From Stenocarpella maydis (Eukaryota; Ascomycota; Sordariomycetes; Diaporthales; Diaporthaceae), in NCBI GenBank assembly GCA_002270565.1, contig NQMI01000075.1, positions 1-64,000 of the forward strand: a DNA stretch of 64,000 nucleotides. The letters are read 5' to 3'. A model generated the notes under the pieces. It was not told the origin of the DNA and made no database searches. It worked only from the letters and a program-made list of their open reading frames with translations. The position numbers and the translations under genes are program-made. Positions 9,985 to 21,148 of this stretch are shown piece by piece (positions within the stretch are counted from its first letter, which is position 1; each line of letters starts with the position of its first letter).

Positions 9985-11170
9985 ACCCCATATTTACCAA
10001 CCTAGTATTATAACATACTAAGGATTCCTGCTATAAATATAACTATTCTAATTATATTATTACCTTATTTACTTAATAATAGGCCTTATAAAGAGCTTCT
10101 TAAACCTTAGATTTTGAAATATAAAGCTTTTTCTGCTTGGTAATTATATAGAAAACTAAGAACAATTAACTAAAATACTTATACTATAATAAAAAAATAA
10201 CTCATAAACATTTATAAAAACTCTAGAACTATTATACTTTTTACCATACTTGATATAAGCAGAATAATATAAAACTCTATCTACTATTTAATAAGATTAC
10301 TCTTTTTTTAAAAGATATACAAGGTATAACGTTAAAGTCTAAGGACTTAATTAAAGTAAAAAAAATAATCCTACTGAAAACGGGCCCAGAGGGAGAGCGA
10401 GAGGACAAAACCTCCTCACACACAAAAAGGCACACGTTCTACCAGAGCCCTGATCAAGCAACCACCCCAAGAGGAGCGTGGAAGGCAAGAAGAGGAGCCC
10501 CTGACGCGATAGGAGAGTTATGAGGGGAATACAGGGTGCCAAAAAGGAGAGGCAGAAAAAGAGGGCACAAGAAATGATTTCACAGTACACACGTATATAT
10601 CTGACAGATACAAATTCACAGGGTATAAAAAGATTGATTCTCTAGGACTAGAAATTTCTCAAAAGCAACGCAGGAAGGCCCCTTCTTATAGTCTTGGAGG
10701 GGGGGGGGATGCCAAGGCTGGTTTTCCTCCGGATTCCGAAACATGCCGGTTCCCCTAGACCCCGGAACAGTANNNNGGCTAGTAGAAAGCAGTATAACCT
10801 AGCAAGGTTATATAATAAATTAAAAGGATAACTAAGGTAGTTAGAGTGATAGTATCACTCTAAGTAATCCAAACACTCCATCACTCCTATTACTCCTAGC
10901 AAGTAATACTCTAAGTAAGCTATAAGGAGCAATACTCTTATTACTTTAGGCTAAAAAGATAACCTATATAAACCTATAATTATTACTACTAAATAATATA
11001 GCTTAGGATAGCTCTTTAATAGTTAATCTAAATATTCACTCAAAAATAGCTTTAATAGCTTTTAATTATTATTATTATATTACTCAAAATAATTCTACCT
11101 TAAATGCCTCTTAAATATAAACCCGCTTACTAGATTTATCAGCTGAGAACCAGCTATAATCATCACTATT
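9985..11170 (+). repeat. Degenerate direct duplication, unit 2 (interrupted)
   Basis: Second copy of 9007-9980. It follows unit 1 up to about 10374 (ataatcctact). A GC-rich insert and a gap (10375-10776) then interrupt it, and it resumes at ggctagtagaaagcag, which corresponds to about 9630 in unit 1. It ends with the gaaccagctataatcat landmark near 11165. Confidence 0.65.
10375..10776. other. GC-rich insert ending at a 4-N gap
   Basis: About 400 bp of balanced-GC sequence sits inside otherwise AT-rich duplicated DNA and ends at nnnn (10773-10776). It replaces roughly 220 bp present in unit 1. The minus-strand open frame here has no recognisable domain. It is either a real insertion or a misplaced contig end. 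Confidence 0.6.
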
Positions 11171-12371
11171 ATATAATATTTATGAAGTTTTATAAAATGG
11201 GCTTTAAATATTTTAATTAATAATATATTTAACAAATATTTTTTAATTTAATTAAATTCGGAAATATTGATATAATTATAATTCCTTATAACCCTATCTT
11301 TATTTTATGCTTATTATAATCTTTTCATTAATTTACGTTTTATTATAGTATTATATATAAAATATTAAAAACTCTTTTTAAAAACTATAAAGCATTAGTA
11401 AATTAAATAAATAAATCAATATCAAAATACTATAATAATTGGAAATATAATTAATATTGAAATAAATTATTTTATTAAATTCTAATATGTATAAAAATTT
11501 TTCAATTTACTCTTTTTTTTAAATAATTATTTCAATTAAAAATTAATAAAAGTTGATAAATATTACAAAATTAATTTATTTATTAATGTAGTTTATTTTT
11601 TAGTAAAATATATAAATCTTTTTTAATTATATTTATTTCAAAATAATTATTTTATATTTTAAGCTATTAGTACTAGTTATATAGATTTGTATTTTTTTAA
11701 GTTTATAAGATTTATAACATATTTTAATATAAATAAGTTTATGTGTTTAATTGTTTAATAAAATACAATAAATATACGTTTTTCTAAATAAATAAAGATA
11801 ATAACAGAGTAAGAATTAAATATAAATTAAAATAAAAGTACTATTAAAAACTAAATATTACAATATAATAAGTAAATACTTTTTGTAAGTTAAAATTGAA
11901 ACTCTTATAATTATTTTAAATAAAATTAAGACTTAAAGACTAAAAGTTAAAGATTCATAAGAGATTTTAAAGGAAATGAGAAATAAATTAGAGAAATTCT
12001 TAAAATACATATATTAAATAATAAGAATTTTAAAATTTAATACAAATTTTAGCCACTTATAATTTATATTTAAATAAAATATAATTCTTTTTTAAAAAAA
12101 AAAAAGACTAAGGCCTTTATTATTCTTATCCTTAAGAGGGGTACTTTTTTATTATATCTTTATTATATTAGTTAAAGTGTTAATTATTTGTATTTCATTA
12201 CTTATTATTTCTTATTGTATTAAAATATTTTATTTATATATTTATAAGGCTTGGTTTAGACAATTAATATTATCCAGGGAGTATATTATAAATTAGGGGC
12301 TTACTGGGCCTAAGTACTATTCTAATGCTTAATATATATATAAATGAGTACTTCTTGCATAATAGCTATAG
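11171..12371. other. AT-rich, no gene
   Basis: Very AT-rich sequence with stop codons in all frames and no recognisable domain or repeat border. It ends abruptly at about 12350, where GC-balanced sequence begins. Confidence 0.7.
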
Positions 12372-13359
12372 TTGCTCTATTCGATACACCACGCTCGGGA
12401 TCGTGACATATGCGACCCGGCTCTGAGGATAGTCTGGCTTGACAAAGCTCGGATCGAACTGAAGATCAAAGCTTTCAAAGGCGGGTACCATGAGTTTATC
12501 CCCAACGAAGTTCTAGGTTCCAAAACAGACCTATCTCGGCATTTGTCTATTATGGGCGACTTGTTGTACTACTTTCAGAACCACTTCGATATACTCGGAA
12601 ACCTAGCGGACCCTGCTTCAGCGGTCATCTTTCCGCGTAAAGTGGTAGCTAGCCATTATTGTCAGCTTCTTGGATTCGTTAGTCACCAGACGGCTTCGAT
12701 GCGCTCGTCCGGATGGGCTCTCCGACGTGAAATGCGGTGGGAAATCAACGGGAGCGATCAGGTAGTGACAGCCTGGCACCAATTCAAATGCTCGGAATAC
12801 CTCGAGGCTCTGTGAGCGGTGCTCGACTCGCTTGGCATTCCCCAGGGCCGCGAGCCGTATGAAACCTTCGATGCCATGCCAAGGCTGACTCAACGAATGG
12901 AGCCCAAGAAGAGCCTACGCTCAGCGAAGGAGACTGGCTCTCATTGGTGTGGACTTCCTCTACCTTCACCGTGAGTTCCGCGCACACCTGGCCGATTGCG
13001 CTCGCATGACCTCGTGACTTGCGGCCTTGAATGGAATGATTAGTGGCCGTATAGCTATTCTCGAGGCTCATACGGCAAGGTCTCAGACTCTCGTTGCTAT
13101 GGCCTTCGCCCCGCCTGCATGTGTGGCTTCGATATTCAGTATTCCGTTCGGCGTATTTGACGGACAGAACCCACGATTATGGTGGTACCGGATGGCTGCT
13201 ATCCCATTGGCCATACTTATCTTCCTTTTGACGTATGTGGTACACGAGAGGGATGAATTTGTTAGGCTATGGCAGACTCGGAAGGATGAACAACCCCGAC
13301 ACAAGACAAAGAGTATGGCTCTAGAAGACAGGATAAAAGGCTCTGCCTCCCTAGTCTGA
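12372..13359 (+). pseudogene. CorA-like membrane protein, truncated pseudogene
   Basis: The C-terminal part of a fungal CorA-type (Mg2+ transporter-like) protein. One frame reads from 12372 to a TGA at 12813-12815 and continues in the same frame (AVLDSLGIPQGREPYETF). A frameshift near 12940-12970 leads to FLYLHREFRAHLADC. A second TGA follows at 13015-13017, then LNGMISGRIAILEAHTARSQ. Two membrane segments follow: LVAMAFAPPACVASIFSIPF and, after WWYR, MAAIPLAILIFLLTYVV. Both internal TGA codons fit CGA-to-TGA change. The 5' end is cut off at the border with AT-rich DNA. Assignment rests on the helix plus two-TM layout; the GMN signature is not seen. Confidence 0.65.
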
Positions 13360-13410
13360 TCGTGGCCATTACCTGTGCCAGTATATTTCAGTAGTGTTTA
13401 GTGGGAGTTA

Positions 13411-14238
13411 CTAAATCAGGAGAGCACCGGAGTTGCTGTCCACAACTGTTCCCGTCACGCTTGGGTCCTTCATCAAGAACAAGTAAGCTTCGGCCACATC
13501 TGCTGGCTGAGCTACTCTGCCAGTTGGGAGCGACTCAGCTATCCCCTTCAGGTGTTGCTCCTTAGCCTCCTCATCGACCCATGAGTCCAAAAGCTCGGTT
13601 TCCACCAGACCGGGGCTCACAAGATTCACTCTAATAGGCTTCAAATCCAGCGCCAGATTCCTTGTCATCCCATGCAGACCGGTTGCGAAGCCTGCAACCA
13701 TGCTCCACTTCAAAGTTACTCATTAGCATAGGCTTGGAAGAGAGGATAGAGATGTGAGTACACATACCTGAGGCCTTGGCCTCTCACTCACGGACCCAGT
13801 GGTAAGCGTGATGGAAGAGAAAGGGCCGGGATTCAGATACTTGCTCCCAACCTTCGCCGCAAGCAAGGCTGAAATGAATCTGACCTGACCGGCGGCAAGG
13901 ATCTTCTCGTAAGTAATCTCCTGGACAGGCGAGACAGCGAGTTTATCACCAGCTGAATAAACGATATGGTCGACCTTGCCGACCTTTGAGAAGAGCGCCT
14001 CGAGGTCCTGCTCGACAGTGGGCTTGGACAGGTCGCAAGGATAGCCGGCTACCTTTTGATCCGGGAAGTTTTCCTTGAGCCTCTGAACGGCCGCATTAAC
14101 GCGGGACTTGTTCGAGGATGATACAGTCACCTGCGCCCCCGATGCGAGTGACGCCTCTGCGACGCCAAAACCGATACCCGAGGTCCCTCCAATGACTAAT
14201 ACATGTTTGTTGAGTAGTTTCTGGTACTTGGATGCCAT
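13411..14238 (-). CDS. Short-chain dehydrogenase/reductase-like protein
   Basis: Predicted NAD(P)-binding Rossmann protein of 255 residues. Exons are 14238-13768 and 13707-13411, with a 60-bp GT-AG intron in phase 0. The cofactor motif GGTSGIGFG is near residue 17, SAGD corresponds to the NNAG element, and IRVNLVSPG is the usual C-terminal SDR signature. The active-site YxxxK is not present: at that place the sequence reads VAGFATGLHGMTRN, with Val and Ala where Tyr and Lys would be. The ATG giving MASKYQKLL was chosen; an upstream in-frame ATG at 14313 would add 25 residues. It may be a divergent SDR with another mechanism or a non-catalytic role. Substrate unknown. Confidence 0.85.
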
Positions 14239-14634
14239 TGCAGTGACGTATACTATGCGCGGATAATCTTCAGCTTCTTTCAGAGATGATTTGCAGTCTA
14301 GACTAAATCCCAAGTGCTTCTTGATACCTCCCCAGGTAGGTATGCAATATATATCATGTTGCCCAGGGGGTTGGATTCCGGCTTCTATAACCTGTAAACC
14401 GATTGGATTACAAATCGAGCGGATGTAACCGGCGTTAAGTGGAGTTAATTGGATCTATTGCATCACTGATTGCAAGATTCCCCGTCAAGCCCGTCATATT
14501 CAGAGGCGCCGTGGTGTTAACCCTATAGCTTATTAGGTAGACCTAATTAAGTAACCTATTCGGTGTGGAGGGAAGGTCAGTTAATCGCTTTCTCCGGGGA
14601 GGCTGTCATTCAGGAGATGGAGATGTGTGCACTA
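14239..14634. promoter_or_regulatory. 5' flank of the SDR gene
   Basis: About 400 bp between the SDR start codon (minus strand) and the TIR element. It should hold the SDR promoter. No specific operator was recognised. Confidence 0.4.
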
Positions 14635-15449
14635 ACATCGTGGCCCCGGATTCCGGCCCTGATTCCGGCCACCCTGCACACAGTGTATTCACACCAAAAC
14701 ACACCCACTTTTTAATAGCTCATATTAAATCCAAATTAAATCCAACAACCCTAACTCTAGGCTTAAAATATAATATTTTAAACTAATCTTTCGAAAATAA
14801 TGATAATATAGTATTATAATATATAATACTTTAAATTATTTTTAGTATGAGGTTTATAAAATATTAGATTTATATATATAATACTAAGACTTCTTAATAA
14901 AACTATTGAGAAATACTAACGTATTAATTAAGAACATAATTCTATAAGATTTATAATATATAATATTAATATATCATAATATTAATTTAAAAGTTATTTA
15001 TAAATTACAAATTTTATTAATTTATATAAATATGTTTTAATTTTCCTTATGAAAAGTTTATTTAAGAAACTTAAATCTTAAAGTTATTATTAAATACGTA
15101 CTTTTTAGAGATATTTTTTAATATATTTATAATAAATAATTAAATAAATATTATTAAAGAAACTGAAATTCTATTTAATTCTTAAAAAATATATTCTTAA
15201 AAAGAATTCTATAAATGTTAGTATTTTTATAGAAAATATTAAGAATCCGTAACATTTTATAAAGCCATATTTAAAAAATCTTTTAAAATTATTATACTTA
15301 GAAATATTATATATATATATATATAATATATAAAGGGTTAGGGTTTTTAAGTATTTTATTTAGATTTATTATAGCTTGTTGAAATGTTTGAGTTTGTGTG
15401 GGAAAGGCGGCCGGAATGGGGGCCCGGCCGGAATCCTGGCCGACGATGT
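14635..15449. mobile_element. 815-bp TIR element flanked by TA
   Basis: The left end reads acatcgtggccccggattcc. The right end, reversed, reads acatcgtcggccaggattcc. Similarity continues inwards for more than 100 bp (ccaaattaaatcca versus taaatctaaataaaat, then aaccctaac). Both ends are bordered by TA (14633-14634 and 15450-15451), as expected of a Tc1/mariner-type insertion. The interior (about 14770-15370) is highly AT-rich without open frames. It is a nonautonomous or RIP-degraded DNA transposon. Confidence 0.7.
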
Positions 15450-15499
15450 TACCTAACTTAACCCGCAAACAGCAAGCCGGGAGCTCAGCAGTGTCCACA

Positions 15500-15920
15500 T
15501 ACCTCGCGAACAGTTGCATTGGGCTTGGGCTTGGGACCGATGGTTATGGCGCACTGCTGGAGGAGTTACGTTCACCTGCAGCCGGGTAAGCAATATCTCA
15601 GCGTGTAGATGTCCCTTGGGACGGTAAACTAAGCGACATATAAATGCGGGTAGATGGCAGCACAATGGGCCTCCATGACCGATGGCAACATGTCATTCAC
15701 CGTCATTCCTTCCAACATGCTCCCCTCGGGGCTTGCAGAAGATGCCACCGAGGAGTCCATCAGGGCCGAGAAAGAGTGGATCCGAGACAGCATCCTCTCC
15801 CTCTCCAACCTCCAGATTGTCTCTAACACGAGGACCAGCCCCGGCGGTGATGATGCTCTCACCTTGCTCCGAAACCTGGGATCAGCTTTTGGCAGCAAAA
15901 TTGTCCTAAATTGTCCCTAG
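15500..15920 (+). pseudogene. Fragment resembling PLP-dependent decarboxylase C-terminus
   Basis: An 88-residue frame ending at 15918-15920 reads MAAQWASMTDGNMSF, VIPSNMLPSG, EKEWIRDSILSLSN and TLLRNLGSAFG. This resembles the C-terminal part of fungal group II (tyrosine/aromatic amino acid) decarboxylases. A preceding piece (about 15520-15590, LGTDGYGALLEELRSP) could be another remnant, separated by a possible intron ending in tag at about 15651. The catalytic lysine region is absent. It sits just beside the TIR element and is probably a broken gene. Recognition is weak. Confidence 0.3.
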
Positions 15921-16370
15921 GTCAGGAACGAATAATGAATCGTTGTTTAAATTCTCCAGTCCACGACGGTCCTAGCTGGTTTGGTTGATGCGGTTCAAGA
16001 TTGAGTTTTCTACAGACATGGCTAATATGAGCATGGAAAAGCCAATGAGTGGTGAGGGAGAGAGGCTGTGACTAAGTTGAGGGGAGCCAGATAGGAAGTG
16101 CTGATATACTGGGGTGTCGAGCATCTGTCGTCACACGATCCCGCTTGTTATATTGAGTACTACCTAGGTAGGTATTCCTCATTAGGAAAGCTAGAAGGAC
16201 CTTGTCAGCATCTAGGTCTGCGGCTTTCAAACCATGAGCGCGGCAGCGAGCCAGGAGCACGGCCGCCTTTCTGAAAGTGTTCAGAATTGCAAAAGAGATG
16301 GATACTACCTGGGTATAGTACCCAGGGTATAGTAGCCCAGACCACATTAGTGGCATACAGAATGGACAGA
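15921..16370. other. Intergenic, nothing recognised
   Basis: No gene or repeat was recognised, apart from a short duplicated cctgggtatagta stretch at about 16307-16335. It precedes the tRNA gene, which reads on the minus strand. Confidence 0.5.
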
Positions 16371-16470
16371 GGACTATGCAGGGGTCGAACCTGCAATCTC
16401 CTGATTCCGAATCTCTCATGAGATCAATCACGAGTCGTAGTCAGACGCCTTGCCATTGGGCCAATAGTCC
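16371..16470 (-). tRNA. tRNA-Arg(ACG) with 29-nt intron
   Basis: Read on the minus strand, the 7-bp acceptor stem GGACTAT pairs perfectly with ATAGTCC. The D arm is GCCCAATGGCAAGGC. The anticodon stem TCTGA pairs with TCAGG. The loop CTACGA carries anticodon ACG at 16436-16438. The T arm is GCAGG-TTCGACC-CCTGC. The 5' exon is 16470-16435, the intron is 16434-16406 (directly 3' of anticodon base 37+, the canonical place), and the 3' exon is 16405-16371. The intron must be removed by the tRNA splicing endonuclease. ACG, after conversion to ICG, reads CGU/CGC/CGA arginine codons. Confidence 0.95.
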
Positions 16471-17682
16471 TGTTATTGACGGGTGGGTTGGGTGAGAAGA
16501 GTTTGACAAAGGAAGGAAAAGTTTGTAGGGAGGGTGGGGCTGCGGTGATGAGATAGACTAGCTCGCCGGGTGGAGCACAGCACCGGTAATCGGGGAATTG
16601 GCGGGGGGCGGGGGTGGCGGCAGTGTATCAGTGTAGAAATCGCAACCGCCTGAAAACGCCGGCAGGAAAGTCAATGGGAGGAGGGAGGGTCAGTGATGTG
16701 GATAAACGGTTTGAAGGAGCGAGAGGGATGGATAGCTGGCTGGTTGGTATACGGAGCATGTATGGATGGATGGATGGCAATACTCCTGGAGTACTCGGTA
16801 GTTTGCGGCGTAGCAGATTGGATCGTGCAGTAGCGCGGTAAGAAAGGCATAAATAAGCTTTGACAAGCTTTCTGGGGTGCGCCGGGTCCGCGCAGTTGAG
16901 ACGCGACAGGAAATAGTCTGACTATATGTGTGCCTGTCTTGGTTCATAGTCAGCTTTCCGTGCTGCGGGGCACAGAATAAAGGCCCCTTGATGAGCTGGC
17001 CAAACCGGAATAACGCCCCGTACAAGGTGGTGAACTGGCACTGGCTTCTGCTGCTTGGCAGTGCTTGCTGGCAGCCTGCATGGTACCTTTTTTTCAAACC
17101 CGGACTAGCCCTGCAGCAGGAGAAGGGGACCTTTTCCGAGATAAGCTTTTGGGAAAACGGCACCCTGTCGTGTCTAAGCCCCCCTATTGGCTTCACGGCC
17201 ACCCTGGTGCGATTCCGAACGCGATCCCGTCGTCCAGCCCCTGCGATGAGGATGCGGATCCCTGGCGTGGCTGACGTCCAGATGTCAGCATCTTCAGCCA
17301 AGCCACGGGCTCGATGCGCTCACAGGCCTCACCCCGACCGCCCTCGACCATGCGGACCATCGTCTCGCCAGATCACGCAGCTGAGGGCGGTGTTGCCTAC
17401 GGCGATGGCACCTCAGCAGCCCTGCTACGATGCCTCTAAAAAGGGAAAGTGGCCACTCTTCTCCCCGTCTCGTCCTCCCCATCTTTCCCAGTTCCATTCA
17501 TCCATTCCACTCCAACTCACTTACATACCCACTCGCTCGTGGGTACACTTTGCCCCTTCTACTGCCAAAGTGCGCTCGCCACTCAGCTGTCAGGACCTTG
17601 GGGCTGTCGTTCCACGGCTTCAACCGTCCATTTGCAAGATTGCTGGGGGTGGTAGTGGTCGCAACACCCAGGCCCTTCAGCC
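16471..17682. other. Intergenic; leader of the OST-alpha-like gene
   Basis: No recognisable domain on either strand despite open frames of 203 and 268 codons. A pyrimidine-rich stretch at about 17440-17580 lies upstream of the next gene and is probably its promoter/5' UTR. Confidence 0.5.
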
Positions 17683-19109
17683 ATGGCTTCGCATCTCTAC
17701 GAGCGCATGGTCGCCAACCTGCCTCATCTGGTGACCCGGTCTGCCGACCTCGAGCCATACAACTACACAAGCAAGAACGGCCATGTGTGCGCCATGCCCC
17801 GGCCGCTGACCAACACCGAGACCGCCAAGTTGGCCGGCGGCCATGACTTCTTCACCATCAGCCAGATCATCACGGGCGCCTGTGCCTGCTTTACCTTGAT
17901 CAGCCTCTTCATCCTTATGTTCAGGCATGCAACCCATCTGTCGAGACCCAACGAGCAGCTCAACATCCTGAGGATCTGCTGCTACCTGCCCGTCTTCGCC
18001 ATCGGCTGCTTCCTCGAGGTGTCCTTCCCTAATGCATACGTGTACATCAACCCATGGCTAGACTTTGTCCAGGCCATCGCCCTTTGCAACTTCTTCCTCC
18101 TCATGTGCCAGTTCGTCTCGCCCTCAGACCAGCACCGCGAGGTCTTCTTCGCGGCTCTCAAGGTGCCTCAGAAGAAGAAGAAGGGCCGCGCCGGCCGGAG
18201 GGGGAGGGCCCGCCGAGGCGAGAACGGCCCGGAATCTGAAGCGGACGAGGAGCCTATCAACGGCCTCGAGTGGTACCGCAAGATGTGGATGCTCATCTTC
18301 CAGTATCCGGCCGTCCAGGCTCTCGTGGCCATATTCACTGCCATCTTCGAATCACAGGGTGTATACTGCCTCGTGAGCAGCAAGCCCTGGTTTGGACATC
18401 TATGGCTCGATATCATTCACAACGTGAGCCTGACGCTGGCTATCATGTCCTGCCTGAGACTGTACGGTGCCCTCAAGGGGCGCCTGGCCCACCACAAGCC
18501 GCTCGCCAAGCTTGGCGCTTTCAAGCTACTTGTCGCCATCACCGGTATCATCCAGGTATGGCCCCCCTCGTGATTTCTGTGCAATCCTGCCGCTTTACCA
18601 TGATCTCTTGGCAGCCCCACTGACATCTCCCTCCTTTCCAGCTCGTCTACTGGATCCTCCGCTCCATCAGCCCCTCCCCACTCAAGCCCACAGCCTACTT
18701 CTCGTGGTCCGACGACTTCATCGGCATCCCAGTGATGGTTATGGCCCTTCTCACCGTCCCCTTCTCTATCTTCTTTCACTTCGCCTACGACGTGAAGCCC
18801 TACTACCTCGAGAACGCGGGCAAGCACATACCCCTCGCTCAGGCCGACCTCGAGGCAGGCTCGTCTGCCTCGGCCAGTGGCTCACCAGCCCCTCCCAACA
18901 AGCCCACCGGCCCCTACACGACCGTCAGCGCCGCGGGCACTGAGTACCAGGGCGGCTTCCTTGGCATCTGGGCGTGGCTGGGTATGCTTAACCCCAGCGA
19001 GCTCATCTCCGGCTTCATCTTTGGCCTCACTATGCTGAGCAAGGAGAACCGCAAGGTCGGTATCAACACCGTCCGAAGGGCTCAGACCGGGGAGTTCGGC
19101 CAGGCCTGA
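17683..19109 (+). CDS. Organic solute transporter alpha/TMEM184 family protein
   Basis: Multi-pass membrane protein of 446 residues with the seven-helix layout of the OST-alpha/TMEM184 family (Pfam Solute_trans_a). Exons are 17683-18555 and 18642-19109; the 86-bp GT-AG intron is in phase 0. Hydrophobic segments include ISQIITGACACFTLISLFIL, LRICCYLPVFAIGCFLEV, FVQAIALCNFFLLMC, a block at VQALVAIFTAIFES, the segment around SLTLAIMSCLRLYGAL, a segment spanning the splice junction, and MVMALLTVPFSIFFHFAY. A very basic loop (KKKKGRAGRRGRARR) lies near residue 170. The C-terminal tail is Ser/Pro-rich. Vertebrate relatives transport steroids, but fungal substrates are not established. Confidence 0.9.
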
Positions 19110-21148
19110 GGGGCGTATGGTGGAGTGACAAACGGCCGAGATGATCGAAATATACCGTGGTGGTGGTCCGGAGCGCCGAGGGCCGAGGGCAAGCTGCGCA
19201 CACCTGATGAGGGATGATAATTCTGGATGCCATTTTCCCTCTCATCTACTTTGTCTTTTAAAATCAAAGAATCTGGCGTGTGGGTCGATTGCTTTTAATG
19301 CAGTCTGGACACATTCAATGGTACCCTAGGTATGAGGCGTTCTCCGGGTATCTGTTTTGGAACCTGTGTGGCTGGGCATGTTTGTTGATATGATGTATCA
19401 TACCCTTTTGGCAATCATATTCTAGATTTTGTTAAATCAATCAGACCTCAACTTTCGTGAGGACTCGATCAGTCATATCGTATTGCCCTTCAGTCTTCAT
19501 ATTGATTCCATAGCTATTGCCGCGCTCATCCAACTATTCGCAAGAAGTGGTCTCGAACAGGCATGTTGGTCCCAGATTCACATAATTGCATCCGACATGT
19601 ATATTTACTGCCACAGACATAGAACTCCGTTGGATCGCCCGCTACCAACACTACTCCTCATCATACTTGACCCCGGATCTATGCTGGAACACAGCGCGAA
19701 CGACGTTCTTTTTCGTAATACATCCAACCTTCCTCTTGGTGAATGCCACAGAACGAAGAACGCGCCACGATACGGATCCCGCCTGAGAAGCTTTACTCTC
19801 ATATACAATAAAGCCCAGGAGGGAGCAGATTTAGTGGATCTTATGCGCGAGGAAAATCATTGACAAGCACTACGCCTGACGGGTATATTCTGTTAAATAC
19901 TACTGACGCAGACCACGGGCAGGGAACTCCCTCAGCGTATTGCACGTCGCAAATTTCTTTTCTGCGTCTTTTCTGATCCAGCTGAGGATCTCCGTGCATA
20001 ATAGTGTCAATAAAAGAGCTCCCATGCTCGGCATTGCCAGTGCTTTCCGTTGCATTTTATAAGTAGAACCTGGTTCTTTGCCTTTAGCACGTATCTAAAC
20101 CAGACGAATCAAATGAACTAGCTCTGCGTCATGATCTTCATATACAAAATCTACATCATAATGGGTTTGCGCGATCGAAAACGGTGAAACCAGAAATCCG
20201 GATCCTCATAAAGTACGTCCCGAACTTCTTCCTCACAGTTGCGGCTATACTCCTGGTCAAGCACGCTCATGGTCCCCCGCCCACACCCAGGGTTGAATCC
20301 ATGACCAGACATGCCCAAACTATAGAATGCAGGGCTCAGGTCGCGTCTTTTTGAAAGTTATTAGTGTAAACTGGGCAGCCTGGGGTTGGGCGGGCGGAAT
20401 CTGGGAGCGGCGTGTGCGATTTTAAAACCGTGGTTAAAGATATCATATTGACGCGGCCTCTGCATACGACATTTCGTGTTGTCCCTGATGTTGCCCCCTT
20501 GAAAGCGACGATCTGCATAAACAAGTGTCCCCAGCGGTCGTGTTGAAGTGGGTTCTCATCCGCCATGTGGAGGCCACATCGGTGATGAATAATACGTATT
20601 TTACAAATGGAGGCACGTGTAACGACGCAGCATCCTTACCGCGAACCTATGATGCTTAGAGTGCCTGTGGTATTTTACAAAGCCCAAAAGACCTCCCATT
20701 TGGGGTCGAGTGATACACTCGAATAGGGCGGAGTGATCGTCACCCCTTTTGAACAGGCTCAAAGGGGTACCGACCAAGATATTGATCAGCTTGAGGAGCG
20801 CGAGCGGCGATGGACCATCAATCTCCCGCGTTGATCTGGGGATCCTCCTTGAAGTACCGAAAGCTCTGTCTGTGGAGTCTGGAGGACAATAAATGAATCC
20901 AGCCTCTTATCCAAATGAGGCCCTCGTCTCCTCCTCCATTACAAGCAACTCTTTAGCTGCCACTCTGGAGCCCTCACTCTGACCAACTAGACTACCTTCC
21001 TTTTTTTTTTTTTTTTTTTTTTTGACCAGGTCACTCATTAATCCCCGAAACTGGGCCGTCGACGCTCTCGTTTGAAAGAAAAGAAGACGCAATTCCCGAT
21101 ATAATCTCACCAATTGAAATTGATCCCAAGCAAAACACACTATCCACA
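19110..21148. other. Intergenic, 2 kb
   Basis: A 144-codon open frame at 19429-19863 (+) has no recognisable domain and is probably chance. Poly(T)23 lies at 21001-21023 in the promoter region of the next gene. A TATA-like gatataatc is at about 21097. Confidence 0.5.

Noticed and set aside
10351..10590. 79-codon hydrophobic minus-strand frame
   Set aside because: Lies in the GC-rich insert beside a gap. Leucine-rich reading of purine-rich sequence, no family resemblance.
16690..17734. Overlapping open frames of 203 (minus) and 268 (plus) codons
   Set aside because: They overlap each other and the start of the OST-alpha gene in another frame, and have no recognisable domain.
19429..19863. 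144-codon plus-strand frame
   Set aside because: No domain, no flanking gene signals. Probably chance.
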